From assembly GCA_002423075.1 (NCBI GenBank), contig DIUS01000081.1:1-33127 (forward strand): a stretch of DNA of 33,127 nt, written 5' to 3'. The notes below the pieces were generated by a model that saw only the letters and a list, made by a program, of their open reading frames with translations, was not told the origin of the DNA and made no database searches. Of this stretch, positions 8,088 to 14,881 are shown piece after piece (positions within the stretch are counted from its first letter, which is position 1; every line of letters begins with the position of its first letter). This DNA comes from Microbacteriaceae bacterium UBA6152 (lineage in GTDB: Bacteria > Actinomycetota > Actinomycetes > Actinomycetales > Microbacteriaceae). Both the position numbers and the translations under genes were made by a program.

Positions 8088-8459
8088 ATGGCTCTCGGAA
8101 CTAGAGGAAAGAGCAAGACGGCCGCCAAGGGCCGCCGTCACGCCCGTCTGCGCAAGCGCATCACGGGAACGACCGATCGTCCGCGCCTCGTGGTCACCCG
8201 TTCGGCGCGCCACGTCTTCGTTCAGATCGTCGACGACAGCAAGGGTCACACCCTGGCGAGCGCGTCGACCATGGAAGACGACTTGCGCACGTTCGACGGA
8301 GACAAGACGGCCAAGGCGCGCAAGGTGGGCGAACTGCTCGCCGAGCGCGCGAAGAAGGCCGGAGTGGCAGACGTGGTGTTCGACCGCGGAGGCAACCGGT
8401 ACGCCGGTCGCGTCGCAGCGATCGCCGATGGAGCGCGAGAGGGCGGACTCAACCTGTGA
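8088..8459 (+). CDS. rplR: 50S ribosomal protein L18
   Basis: L18 brings 5S rRNA into the 50S subunit together with L5. The 123-residue product has an Arg/Lys-rich N-terminus, the motif RPRLVVTRSARHVFVQIVDD, and the C-terminal VVFDRGGNRYAGRVAAIADG and GAREGGLNL. Its TGA overlaps the GTG used for rpsE, so translation of the two is probably coupled. Confidence 0.97.
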   Translation: MALGTRGKSKTAAKGRRHARLRKRITGTTDRPRLVVTRSARHVFVQIVDDSKGHTLASASTMEDDLRTFDGDKTAKARKVGELLAERAKKAGVADVVFDRGGNRYAGRVAAIADGAREGGLNL

Positions 8460-9160
8460 GCGAGGCTGACATGAATGAGACAATGAAGGAGCAGGCTGTG
8501 GCCTCCGAAGCCCCCGTGGAGACGGCAGCGTCGTCAGAGCCGAGCACCGAGCCTCGTGAGGCGCGTCGCGGCGGCCGCGAGCGCAGCCCGAACCGCGACC
8601 GTGGCCAGCGCGACGCCGAGAAGAGCCAGTTCCTCGAGCGCGTCGTCACCATCAACCGCGTCTCGAAGGTCGTGAAGGGTGGTCGTCGCTTCAGCTTCAC
8701 CGCTCTCGTGGTCGTCGGCGACGGCAACGGGATGGTCGGCGTCGGCTACGGCAAGGCGCGTGAAGTGCCCACCGCCATCTCGAAGGGCGTCGAAGAGGCG
8801 AAGAAGAACTTCTTCCGCGTGCCTCGCGTCGCTCAGACGATTCCGCACCCGGTGCAGGGCGAGGCCGCAGCCGGCGTCGTGCTGCTGCGCCCCGCCGCGG
8901 CAGGCACCGGTGTTATCGCCGGCGGTCCGGTGCGCGCCGTGCTTGAGTGCGCCGGCATCCACGACGTGCTGAGCAAGTCGCTCGGCTCGTCGAACACGAT
9001 CAACATCGTCCACGCCACCGTGGCAGCGCTGCAGCAGCTCGAAGAGCCGCGCGCCGTCGCCGCTCGTCGCGGACTCGAGTTCGAAGATGTCGCTCCGGCG
9101 CGTCTCGTACGCGCTGAGGCACTCGCCGCCGAGGCCGCATCCGGAAAGGGTGGTGCGTGA
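8456..9160 (+). CDS. rpsE: 30S ribosomal protein S5 with charged N-terminal extension
   Basis: S5 contributes to decoding fidelity and the mRNA entry helicase. The conserved core runs from about residue 57 (FLERVVTINRVSKVVKGGRR) through the S5 signature with GDGNGMVGVGYGKAREVP to about 220. The first 55 residues are low-complexity, ending in an Arg-rich RRGGRERSPNRDRGQRD. Start is either GTG 8456, which overlaps the rplR stop, or ATG 8471, five bases after GAGG at 8462-8465; the longer form is given. The stop overlaps rpmD. Confidence 0.94.
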   Translation: MSEADMNETMKEQAVASEAPVETAASSEPSTEPREARRGGRERSPNRDRGQRDAEKSQFLERVVTINRVSKVVKGGRRFSFTALVVVGDGNGMVGVGYGKAREVPTAISKGVEEAKKNFFRVPRVAQTIPHPVQGEAAAGVVLLRPAAAGTGVIAGGPVRAVLECAGIHDVLSKSLGSSNTINIVHATVAALQQLEEPRAVAARRGLEFEDVAPARLVRAEALAAEAASGKGGA

Positions 9161-9345
9161 TGGCTGCGCAGCTCAAAGTGACCCAGATCAAGTCCGTGAT
9201 CAGCGAGAAGCAGAACCAGCGCGACACGCTGCGTAGCCTGGGTCTCAAGCGCATCGGCGACATCGTCGTGCGCGAAGACACCCCGGCCAACCGCGGCTAC
9301 GTGCGCACGGTCGCCCACCTGGTGACTGTCGAGGAGATTGACTAA
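9160..9345 (+). CDS. rpmD: 50S ribosomal protein L30
   Basis: L30 is a small 50S protein. The 61-residue product MAAQLKVTQIKSVISEKQNQ, with TLRSLGLKRIGD and a terminal VRTVAHLVTVEEID, matches the family. ATG 9160 is preferred over the GTG at 9157 because it shares its A with the rpsE TGA, as at other joints of the operon. The TAA overlaps the ATG of rplO by one base. Confidence 0.96.
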   Translation: MAAQLKVTQIKSVISEKQNQRDTLRSLGLKRIGDIVVREDTPANRGYVRTVAHLVTVEEID

Positions 9346-10070
9346 TGGCAGAAGACAAGAAGCCCGCCGCCGACACGGCGCCGGCGAAGAAGCCCGCGGC
9401 TGCGAAGCCCGCGGCTGCTGAGAAGAAGGTGCCTGCCACAAAGGCGCCGGCGAAGGCCGCTGCCGACAAGGCTCCGGCGAAGGCGGCCGAGAAGACGCCC
9501 GCGACCAAGGCTCCGGCCAAGACTGCTGCGGCGAAGGCTCCGGCCAAGGCCGCTGCCGACAAGGCGCCTGCGACCAAGGCTCCGGCCAAGGCCGCACCCG
9601 CGAAGAAGGCCGCGTCGGCCGATGTCGCGCGCCCTCAGGTGCTCAAGGTGCACCACCTTCGCCCGGCTGCCGGGTCGAAGAAGGAGCGCACCCGCGTGGG
9701 TCGTGGTGAAGGCTCAAAGGGCAAGACCGCCGGTCGTGGCACGAAGGGCACGAAGGCCCGCTACCAGGTCAAGCCCGGCTTCGAGGGTGGCAACCTCAAC
9801 TCGGTGATGCGCGCGCCTAAGCTGCGCGGATTCACGAACCCGTTCCGGGTCGAGTATCAGGTCGTCAACCTCGACGCGCTCGCTGCTCTCTACCCCAAGG
9901 GCGGCGATGTCACCATCAGTGACCTCGTCTCCAAGGGTGCCGTGCGCAAGAACGAGAAGGTCAAGGTTCTTGGGCAGGGAGACATTGCGGTTAAGCTCAC
10001 TGTGACCGTCGACAAGGTCTCGCGCTCTGCTGAGCAAAAGATCGTCGCTGCAGGCGGTTCGATCCAGTAG
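9345..10070 (+). CDS. rplO: 50S ribosomal protein L15 with long Lys/Ala/Pro N-terminal extension
   Basis: L15 is a late-assembly 50S protein. The core begins near residue 97 (VLKVHHLRPAAGSKKERTRV) and shows the glycine-rich RVGRGEGSKGKTAGRGTKG and the C-terminal domain ending AGGSIQ; this part has the usual length of about 145. Residues 1-96 are an added basic low-complexity arm made mostly of Lys, Ala and Pro, with the octamer PATKAPAK at 30-37, 52-59 and 75-82. The ATG overlaps the rpmD stop, and the frame is open with no break, so the arm is translated as part of L15. It resembles the tails of actinobacterial HU-like or H1-like proteins. Confidence 0.93.
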   Translation: MAEDKKPAADTAPAKKPAAAKPAAAEKKVPATKAPAKAAADKAPAKAAEKTPATKAPAKTAAAKAPAKAAADKAPATKAPAKAAPAKKAASADVARPQVLKVHHLRPAAGSKKERTRVGRGEGSKGKTAGRGTKGTKARYQVKPGFEGGNLNSVMRAPKLRGFTNPFRVEYQVVNLDALAALYPKGGDVTISDLVSKGAVRKNEKVKVLGQGDIAVKLTVTVDKVSRSAEQKIVAAGGSIQ

Positions 10071-10075
10071 ATGAT

Positions 10076-10169
10076 GGGTGGCCTCTCGGGGCCACCCTCA
10101 CCTGCGGGTCCGGCCCACTCGGGCCACAGCATCCGTTCGCCGCCGGGCGGTCGGATGCTCATGGTTTTT
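10076..10169 (+). terminator. Three tandem hairpins between rplO and secY (attenuator-like)
   Basis: The 113-base gap holds a perfect 8-bp hairpin GGGTGGCC/GGCCACCC (10076-10097), a 5-bp hairpin GGCCC-ACTC-GGGCC (10112-10125) and a hairpin with GCATCCG/CGGATGC arms and an inner CGCC/GGCG (10129-10158). A run of five T follows at 10165-10169. This could be a partial terminator or attenuator that lowers secY-adk transcription relative to the r-protein genes, or an RNA processing site. Confidence 0.5.
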
Positions 10170-10183
10170 CTACGGGAGGTCTC

Positions 10184-11509
10184 GTGTTCAGAGCTATCGG
10201 GCGGATCTTCCGCACGCCCGACCTGCGCCGCAAGATTGGCTTCACCCTCGGGATCGTCGCCCTCTTCCGTCTGGGTTCTTTCATCCCCGCGCCGTTCGTC
10301 GACTTCCAGAACGTGCAGATCTGCCTCGCCGGCAATCAGGGTGCGACCGGGCTGTACCAGCTCGTCAACCTGTTCAGCGGCGGCGCACTGCTGCAGCTCT
10401 CGATCTTCGCGCTCGGCATCATGCCGTACATCACGGCGTCGATCATCACGCAGCTGCTGCGCGTCGTCATCCCCCACTTCGACACTCTGCACAAAGAGGG
10501 TCAGGCGGGCCAGGCGAAGTTGACGCAGTACACGCGCTACATGACGATCGCGCTCGCGATTCTGCAGTCGACCACCCTCATCACGGTCGCCCGCGCCGGT
10601 GCGCTCTTCCCCACCACGAGCGGTGTTCCGCAGTGCAGCGACCTCATCACGAACGATGCCTGGTACGCGATTCTGCTCATGGTCATCACCATGACGGCCG
10701 GCACCGGTCTCATCATGTGGCTCGGCGAGCTCGTGACCGAGCGCGGCGTCGGCAACGGCATGTCGCTGCTGATCTTCGTCTCGATCGCCGCGACGTTCCC
10801 GTCGGCACTGTGGGCCATCGCGGTCTCGCAGGGCTTTGAGATTTTTCTCCTCGTGCTCGCGCTCGGTCTTGTCGTCATGGGCGCCGTCGTGTTCGTGGAA
10901 CAGTCGCAACGGCGCATTCCCGTGCAGTACGCGAAGCGCATGGTGGGCCGTCGCACCTACGGGGGCAACAACACGTACATTCCGATCAAGGTCAACATGG
11001 CGGGTGTCGTGCCGGTCATCTTCGCCTCATCGTTGCTCTACTTGCCCGCGCTCATTGCACAGTTCAATCAACCGGCGGCGGGCGAGACTGCACCCGAGTG
11101 GGTCGTCTGGATTCAGAACAACTTGGTCTCGGGCGACAACCCGATCTACATGGTCGTGTACTTCTTGCTCATCGTTGGCTTCACGTACTTCTACGTCGCG
11201 ATCACCTTCAATCCTGAAGAGGTCGCCGACAACATGAAGAAGTACGGCGGCTTCATCCCGGGTATCCGCGCGGGTCGCCCGACGGCCGAGTACCTCGACT
11301 ACGTGCTGACGAGGGTCACTCTGCCCGGGTCGTTGTACCTCGGTCTCGTGGCGCTGATTCCGCTGATTGCCTTCGCCCTGGTCGGCGCGAACCAGAACTT
11401 CCCGTTCGGTGGTGCGAGCATCCTGATCATCGTCGGTGTCGGCCTCGAGACGGTGAAGCAGATCGACGCGCAGCTGCAGCAGCGGCACTACGAAGGTCTG
11501 CTGCGGTGA
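10184..11509 (+). CDS. secY: Preprotein translocase subunit SecY
   Basis: SecY is the membrane channel of the SecYEG translocon. The 441-residue protein starts MFRAIGRIFRTPDLRRKIGF and shows the hydrophobic pattern of ten membrane helices. Family motifs include GIMPYITASIITQLL in helix 2, GMSLLIF, the cytosolic QRRIPVQYAKR loop, and NPEEVADNMKKYGGFIPGIR. GTG 10184 is supported by GGGAGG at 10174-10179. Its TGA overlaps the GTG of adk. Confidence 0.97.
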   Translation: MFRAIGRIFRTPDLRRKIGFTLGIVALFRLGSFIPAPFVDFQNVQICLAGNQGATGLYQLVNLFSGGALLQLSIFALGIMPYITASIITQLLRVVIPHFDTLHKEGQAGQAKLTQYTRYMTIALAILQSTTLITVARAGALFPTTSGVPQCSDLITNDAWYAILLMVITMTAGTGLIMWLGELVTERGVGNGMSLLIFVSIAATFPSALWAIAVSQGFEIFLLVLALGLVVMGAVVFVEQSQRRIPVQYAKRMVGRRTYGGNNTYIPIKVNMAGVVPVIFASSLLYLPALIAQFNQPAAGETAPEWVVWIQNNLVSGDNPIYMVVYFLLIVGFTYFYVAITFNPEEVADNMKKYGGFIPGIRAGRPTAEYLDYVLTRVTLPGSLYLGLVALIPLIAFALVGANQNFPFGGASILIIVGVGLETVKQIDAQLQQRHYEGLLR

Positions 11510-12096
11510 GCGCCCGCCTGCTACTGATCGGCCCGCCCGGAGCAGGCAAGGGCACGCAGGCGCAGCGCCTTTCCGAGGCGCTGGGCGTGCCGGCAATCTC
11601 GACGGGCGACATCTTCCGCGAGCACCTGCGCAACGAGACAGAGCTGGGACTGCAGGCGAAGGCTTACATGGATGCCGGCGACAACGTTCCCGACAGCCTG
11701 ACGAACGATCTCGTGCGCGACCGGCTGTCGCAGCCCGACGCCGCCGACGGCTTCCTGCTCGACGGTTACCCCCGCACGACCGATCAGGTGCGCGCGCTCG
11801 ACGAGTTCCTCGCCGCGCACGACGCCTCGATGGATGCTGTGGTCGAGCTCGTCGCCGAGCCCGACATCGTCGTCGAGCGGCTGAAGAAGCGGGCTCTCGA
11901 CCAGGGCAGGGCCGACGACGACGAGACCGTCGTGCGCCACCGCCTCGAGGTCTACGCCCGCCAGACGGCGCCGCTCATCGACGTCTACGACCAGCGCGGG
12001 CTGCTCGCCAAGGTCGACGGCATCGGCGAGATCACCGAAGTCACCGCGCGCATCGAGCACGAGCTCGCCGCTCGCGGCATCCTGTTCACCGCCTGA
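11506..12096 (+). CDS. adk: Adenylate kinase, short-lid form
   Basis: Adenylate kinase interconverts ATP and AMP with two ADP in the cytoplasm. The P-loop GPPGAGKGT is at residues 9-17, followed by ISTGDIFREHL and the DGYPRT AMP-binding segment. With 196 residues it lacks the zinc-binding lid insertion of long forms. The GTG start overlaps the secY stop (GTGA), implying coupling. map (methionine aminopeptidase), often next, is absent; infA follows after 192 bases with its own promoter. Confidence 0.96.
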   Translation: MSARLLLIGPPGAGKGTQAQRLSEALGVPAISTGDIFREHLRNETELGLQAKAYMDAGDNVPDSLTNDLVRDRLSQPDAADGFLLDGYPRTTDQVRALDEFLAAHDASMDAVVELVAEPDIVVERLKKRALDQGRADDDETVVRHRLEVYARQTAPLIDVYDQRGLLAKVDGIGEITEVTARIEHELAARGILFTA

Positions 12097-12128
12097 CGGC
12101 GCTGAACGATTGCGGCTACGCTCCCGAC

Positions 12129-12158
12129 TTGCTCAGGGGGCCCGTTATCACCTAAGCT
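12129..12158 (+). promoter_or_regulatory. Candidate infA promoter
   Basis: TTGCTC (12129-12134) and TAAGCT (12153-12158) are separated by 18 bases. The next 12 bases, CGACCTTTGGTG at 12159-12170, match the bases just after the -10 box of the rplM promoter in 11 of 12 positions. The agreement in both spacing and sequence raises confidence that both are real promoters. Confidence 0.65.
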
Positions 12159-12288
12159 CGACCTTTGGTGCTTTCGGCACGCCGTCGGCGTGTCATCGTC
12201 GTCTCCGCCGTGCAGACGGGGCGATCGTCTGGGGCGCCGCATCATCCGCACGACCGGTACGAATCACACTTATAGCGACGAAGAGGCA
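12159..12288 (+). promoter_or_regulatory. infA 5' leader with hairpin
   Basis: Following the promoter is about 125 bases of non-coding leader. It begins with CGACCTTTGGTG and then a stable hairpin (GCACGCC/GGCGTGT with loop GTC, 12177-12193). An in-frame GTG or ATG upstream of infA does not give conserved sequence, so the region is treated as untranslated. Confidence 0.45.
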
Positions 12289-12510
12289 ATGGCCAAAAAA
12301 GACGGTGTCATCGAGATCGAAGGCTCGGTGGTCGAAGCGCTGCCCAACGCGATGTTCCGCGTCGAGCTGACCAACGGCCACAAGGTTCTCGCCCACATCT
12401 CGGGCAAGATGCGCCAGCACTACATCCGCATCCTTCCTGAGGACCGCGTGATTGTCGAGCTGAGCCCGTACGACCTGACCCGTGGCCGCATCGTCTACCG
12501 CTACAAGTAA
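12289..12510 (+). CDS. infA: Translation initiation factor IF-1
   Basis: IF-1 occupies the A site during initiation. The 73-residue product starts MAKKDGVIEIEGSVVEALPN and ends LTRGRIVYRYK, a full-length OB-fold IF-1. ATG 12289 is chosen from homology; the open frame extends upstream but without conserved residues. AAGAGG sits only two bases before the ATG, so the ribosome binding site is unusually close. It begins the alpha operon together with rpmJ. Confidence 0.97.
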   Translation: MAKKDGVIEIEGSVVEALPNAMFRVELTNGHKVLAHISGKMRQHYIRILPEDRVIVELSPYDLTRGRIVYRYK

Positions 12511-12580
12511 CGGTTCGACCGCATAAGGAACGGCCCGGGGATCCACCCGGCGCACGAGGCCAGCGAGAGAAAGCACATCC

Positions 12581-12694
12581 ATGAAGGTCAACCCCAGCGT
12601 CAAGCCCATCTGCGACAAGTGCAAGGTGATCCGCCGTCACGGCAACGTGATGGTCATCTGCGAGAACCCGAGGCACAAGCAACGCCAGGGCTAA
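12581..12694 (+). CDS. rpmJ: 50S ribosomal protein L36, zinc-binding type
   Basis: L36 is the smallest 50S protein. Reading 12581-12694 gives 37 residues starting MKVNPSVKPICDKCKVIRRH and ending RHKQRQG. The zinc ligands Cys11, Cys14, Cys27 and His32 are all present, so this is the zinc-containing (C+) form rather than the zinc-free paralogue used under zinc starvation. A GAGAGAAAG purine tract lies about 9 bases upstream. Confidence 0.97.
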   Translation: MKVNPSVKPICDKCKVIRRHGNVMVICENPRHKQRQG

Positions 12695-12831
12695 GGCTCA
12701 CGCCCCCACGTACCCACAACTGAATACGCACACCAGGCAGTTCCAGAGTCCGCTTCGTCGGAGGACACCCAGGGCGAGAGGCCCCGGCACCGGAACTGTT
12801 CCACACCTCTCACCCACCTGAAGGAGCCATC
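12695..12831 (+). promoter_or_regulatory. Structured leader of rpsM
   Basis: This 137-base gap has an inverted repeat CAGTTCC (12738-12744) and GGAACTG (12792-12798), extendable by two G-T pairs, which encloses smaller stems (TCCG/CGGA and GGGC/GCCC). GAAGGAG just before the rpsM start is the ribosome binding site. No clear promoter is seen. It could be an r-protein binding site on mRNA; that is inference. Confidence 0.4.
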
Positions 12832-13206
12832 ATGGCCCGTCTTGCCGGAGTCGACATTCCGCGCGACAAGCGCGTGGAAGTCGCCCTGACGTACATCTAC
12901 GGAGTCGGACGCACGCGTTCGCTGCAGACCCTCTCCGCCACCGGTATCGACCCGAACATCCGGGTCAAGGACCTCACCGATGACCAGCTCGTCGCGCTGC
13001 GCGACCACATCGAGGGCACGTTCAAGGTCGAGGGCGACCTGCGTCGCGAGGTTGCCGCCGATATCCGCCGCAAGGTCGAGATCGGCTCGTACGAGGGTAT
13101 CCGTCACCGTCGCGGCCTGCCCGTGCGCGGTCAGCGCACCAAGACCAACGCTCGAACCCGCAAGGGCCCGAAGCGCACCGTCGCCGGCAAGAAGAAGGCG
13201 CGCTAA
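12832..13206 (+). CDS. rpsM: 30S ribosomal protein S13
   Basis: S13 contacts P-site tRNA and the 50S subunit from the 30S head. The 124-residue protein begins MARLAGVDIPRDKRVEVAL and has the C-terminal GIRHRRGLPVRGQRTKTNAR motif and a basic tail that reaches the P site. Length is normal. It is followed by rpsK after 48 bases, with TTTAGGAGAAG as ribosome binding site. Confidence 0.98.
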   Translation: MARLAGVDIPRDKRVEVALTYIYGVGRTRSLQTLSATGIDPNIRVKDLTDDQLVALRDHIEGTFKVEGDLRREVAADIRRKVEIGSYEGIRHRRGLPVRGQRTKTNARTRKGPKRTVAGKKKAR

Positions 13207-13254
13207 CCGCGGCCCCGCCGCCTCCGCGCAATTCGACAGGTTTAGGAGAAGACC

Positions 13255-13653
13255 ATGGCAGCACCCAAGACGGCCGCGCGCAAGCCCCGCCGCAAAGAGA
13301 AGAAGAGCATCGCCGTCGGGCAGGCTCATATCAAGTCGACCTTCAACAACACGATTGTGTCGATCACCGACCCGAGCGGCGCCGTCATCAGCTGGGCCTC
13401 CTCGGGCCAGGTGGGCTTCAAAGGCTCGCGCAAGTCGACCCCGTTCGCCGCGCAGCTCGCCGCCGAGTCGGCGGCGCGTCAGGCGCAGGAGCACGGCATG
13501 AAGAAGGTCGACGTCTTCGTCAAGGGCCCCGGCTCCGGACGCGAGACGGCGATCCGCTCGCTGCAGGCCGCCGGCCTCGAGGTCGGCTCGATCAGCGACG
13601 TGACGCCGCAGGCGCACAACGGCTGCCGCCCGCCTAAGCGTCGCCGCGTCTAA
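13255..13653 (+). CDS. rpsK: 30S ribosomal protein S11
   Basis: S11 lies on the 30S platform beside the E site. The 132-residue product contains HIKSTFNNTIVSITDPSG, the GFKGSRKSTPFAAQ motif and the C-terminal DVTPQAHNGCRPPKRRRV, all typical. In many bacteria rpsD (S4) follows; here a 178-base hairpin-rich spacer leads straight to rpoA. Confidence 0.98.
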   Translation: MAAPKTAARKPRRKEKKSIAVGQAHIKSTFNNTIVSITDPSGAVISWASSGQVGFKGSRKSTPFAAQLAAESAARQAQEHGMKKVDVFVKGPGSGRETAIRSLQAAGLEVGSISDVTPQAHNGCRPPKRRRV

Positions 13654-13831
13654 CCCTTCGACTCTCAGTCGCCCGGCCGGGGCACAGCCCGGGTCGGCAC
13701 TGGGGTCGCGGCGATGCGCTGCATCGCTTTCCGTTCCACCGTGCTCAATAACTCAACACACACTCGACGAGCCAGCCACTCGTCGCGCCACAAGTGTCAT
13801 ATGGCGGACACTTTGCCGAAAGGAATCAACA
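13654..13831 (+). promoter_or_regulatory. rpsK-rpoA spacer with four hairpins
   Basis: Four consecutive inverted repeats fill this gap: CCGGG/CCCGG near 13678-13693; GCGATGC-GCT-GCATCGC at 13711-13727 followed by TTTCCGTT, terminator-like; CGACGAG/CTCGTCG with a 7-base loop at 13765-13785; and AAGTGTC/GACACTT with an 8-base loop at 13792-13813, ending 4 bases before the GAAAGGA ribosome binding site of rpoA. The position of the last one suggests control of rpoA translation. rpsD is missing from exactly this place. Confidence 0.55.
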
Positions 13832-14824
13832 GTGCTCATCGCACAACGTCCCACTCTGACCGAGGAGAGCGTCTCCGAGTTCCGGTCCCGCTTCATCATC
13901 GAGCCGCTGGAGCCCGGCTTCGGCTACACGCTCGGCAACTCGCTGCGCCGCACCCTGCTCTCGTCGATTCCCGGCGCGGCCGTGACGAGCATCCGCATCG
14001 ATGGGGTGCTGCACGAGTTCAGCACCATTCCCGGGGTGAAAGAAGACGTCACCGAGATCATCCTGAACATCAAGAACCTCGTCGTCTCGAGCGAGCACGA
14101 CGAGCCGATCACCGCCTACCTGCGCAAGCAGGGCGCGGGTGAGGTCACTGCGGCCGACATCTCGGCGCCGGCCGGTGTCGAGATCCACAACCCCGAGCTC
14201 GTCATCGCGACGCTCAACGACAGTGCCAAGTTCGAGCTCGAGCTCACGATCGAGCGCGGCCGCGGCTATGTCAGCGCGACCCAGAACCGCAGCGAGTTCA
14301 GCGAGGCCGGCCAGATTCCGGTCGACTCGATCTACTCGCCCGTGCTCAAGGTGACCTACCGCGTCGAGGCGACTCGTGCCGGTGAGCGCACCGACTTCGA
14401 CCGCCTCGTGGTCGACGTCGAGTCGAAGCCCGCCATCACGCCGCGCGATGCAATCGCATCGGCCGGCCGCACGCTCGTCGAACTGTTCGGCCTCGCGCGT
14501 GAGCTCAACACGCAGGCCGAGGGCATCGAGATCGGCCCCGCGCCGGTCGACGCCGTTCTCTCGACCGAGCTCTCGATGCCGATCGAAGACCTCGACCTCT
14601 CGGTGCGCAGCTACAACTGCCTCAAGCGCGAGGGCATCAACACCGTGAGCGAGCTCGTCGCGCTCTCAGAGAACCAGCTGATGAACATCCGCAACTTCGG
14701 CCAGAAGTCGGTCGACGAGGTCAAAGACAAGCTCGTCGAGATGGGCCTCTCGCTCAAGGACGCGGTTCCCGGGTTCGACGGCGCTCACTTCTACGGCGGC
14801 TACGACGACGAGGAGAGCAACTAA
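13832..14824 (+). CDS. rpoA: DNA-directed RNA polymerase subunit alpha
   Basis: Alpha dimerises to nucleate RNA polymerase assembly, and its C-terminal domain contacts upstream promoter DNA and regulators. The 330-residue protein has the N-terminal domain motifs PLEPGFGYTLGNSLRRTLLS and GVKEDVTEIILNIK, a linker near 230-250, and the helix-hairpin C-terminal domain with LDLSVRSYNCLKREGINTV. GTG 13832 is placed 7 bases after GAAAGGA (13818-13824). rplQ follows after 57 bases. Confidence 0.98.
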   Translation: MLIAQRPTLTEESVSEFRSRFIIEPLEPGFGYTLGNSLRRTLLSSIPGAAVTSIRIDGVLHEFSTIPGVKEDVTEIILNIKNLVVSSEHDEPITAYLRKQGAGEVTAADISAPAGVEIHNPELVIATLNDSAKFELELTIERGRGYVSATQNRSEFSEAGQIPVDSIYSPVLKVTYRVEATRAGERTDFDRLVVDVESKPAITPRDAIASAGRTLVELFGLARELNTQAEGIEIGPAPVDAVLSTELSMPIEDLDLSVRSYNCLKREGINTVSELVALSENQLMNIRNFGQKSVDEVKDKLVEMGLSLKDAVPGFDGAHFYGGYDDEESN

Positions 14825-14881
14825 GCGCCACGGTGCTTCGTTCTCGCTCCTTTCCGTCACTGATACGAAAGAACACACACC

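Noticed and set aside
9345..9632. L15 extension considered as a separate gene fused by a sequencing error
   Set aside because: The frame is continuous, the start overlaps the rpmD stop just like other joints, and no start codon with ribosome binding site is visible near the core.
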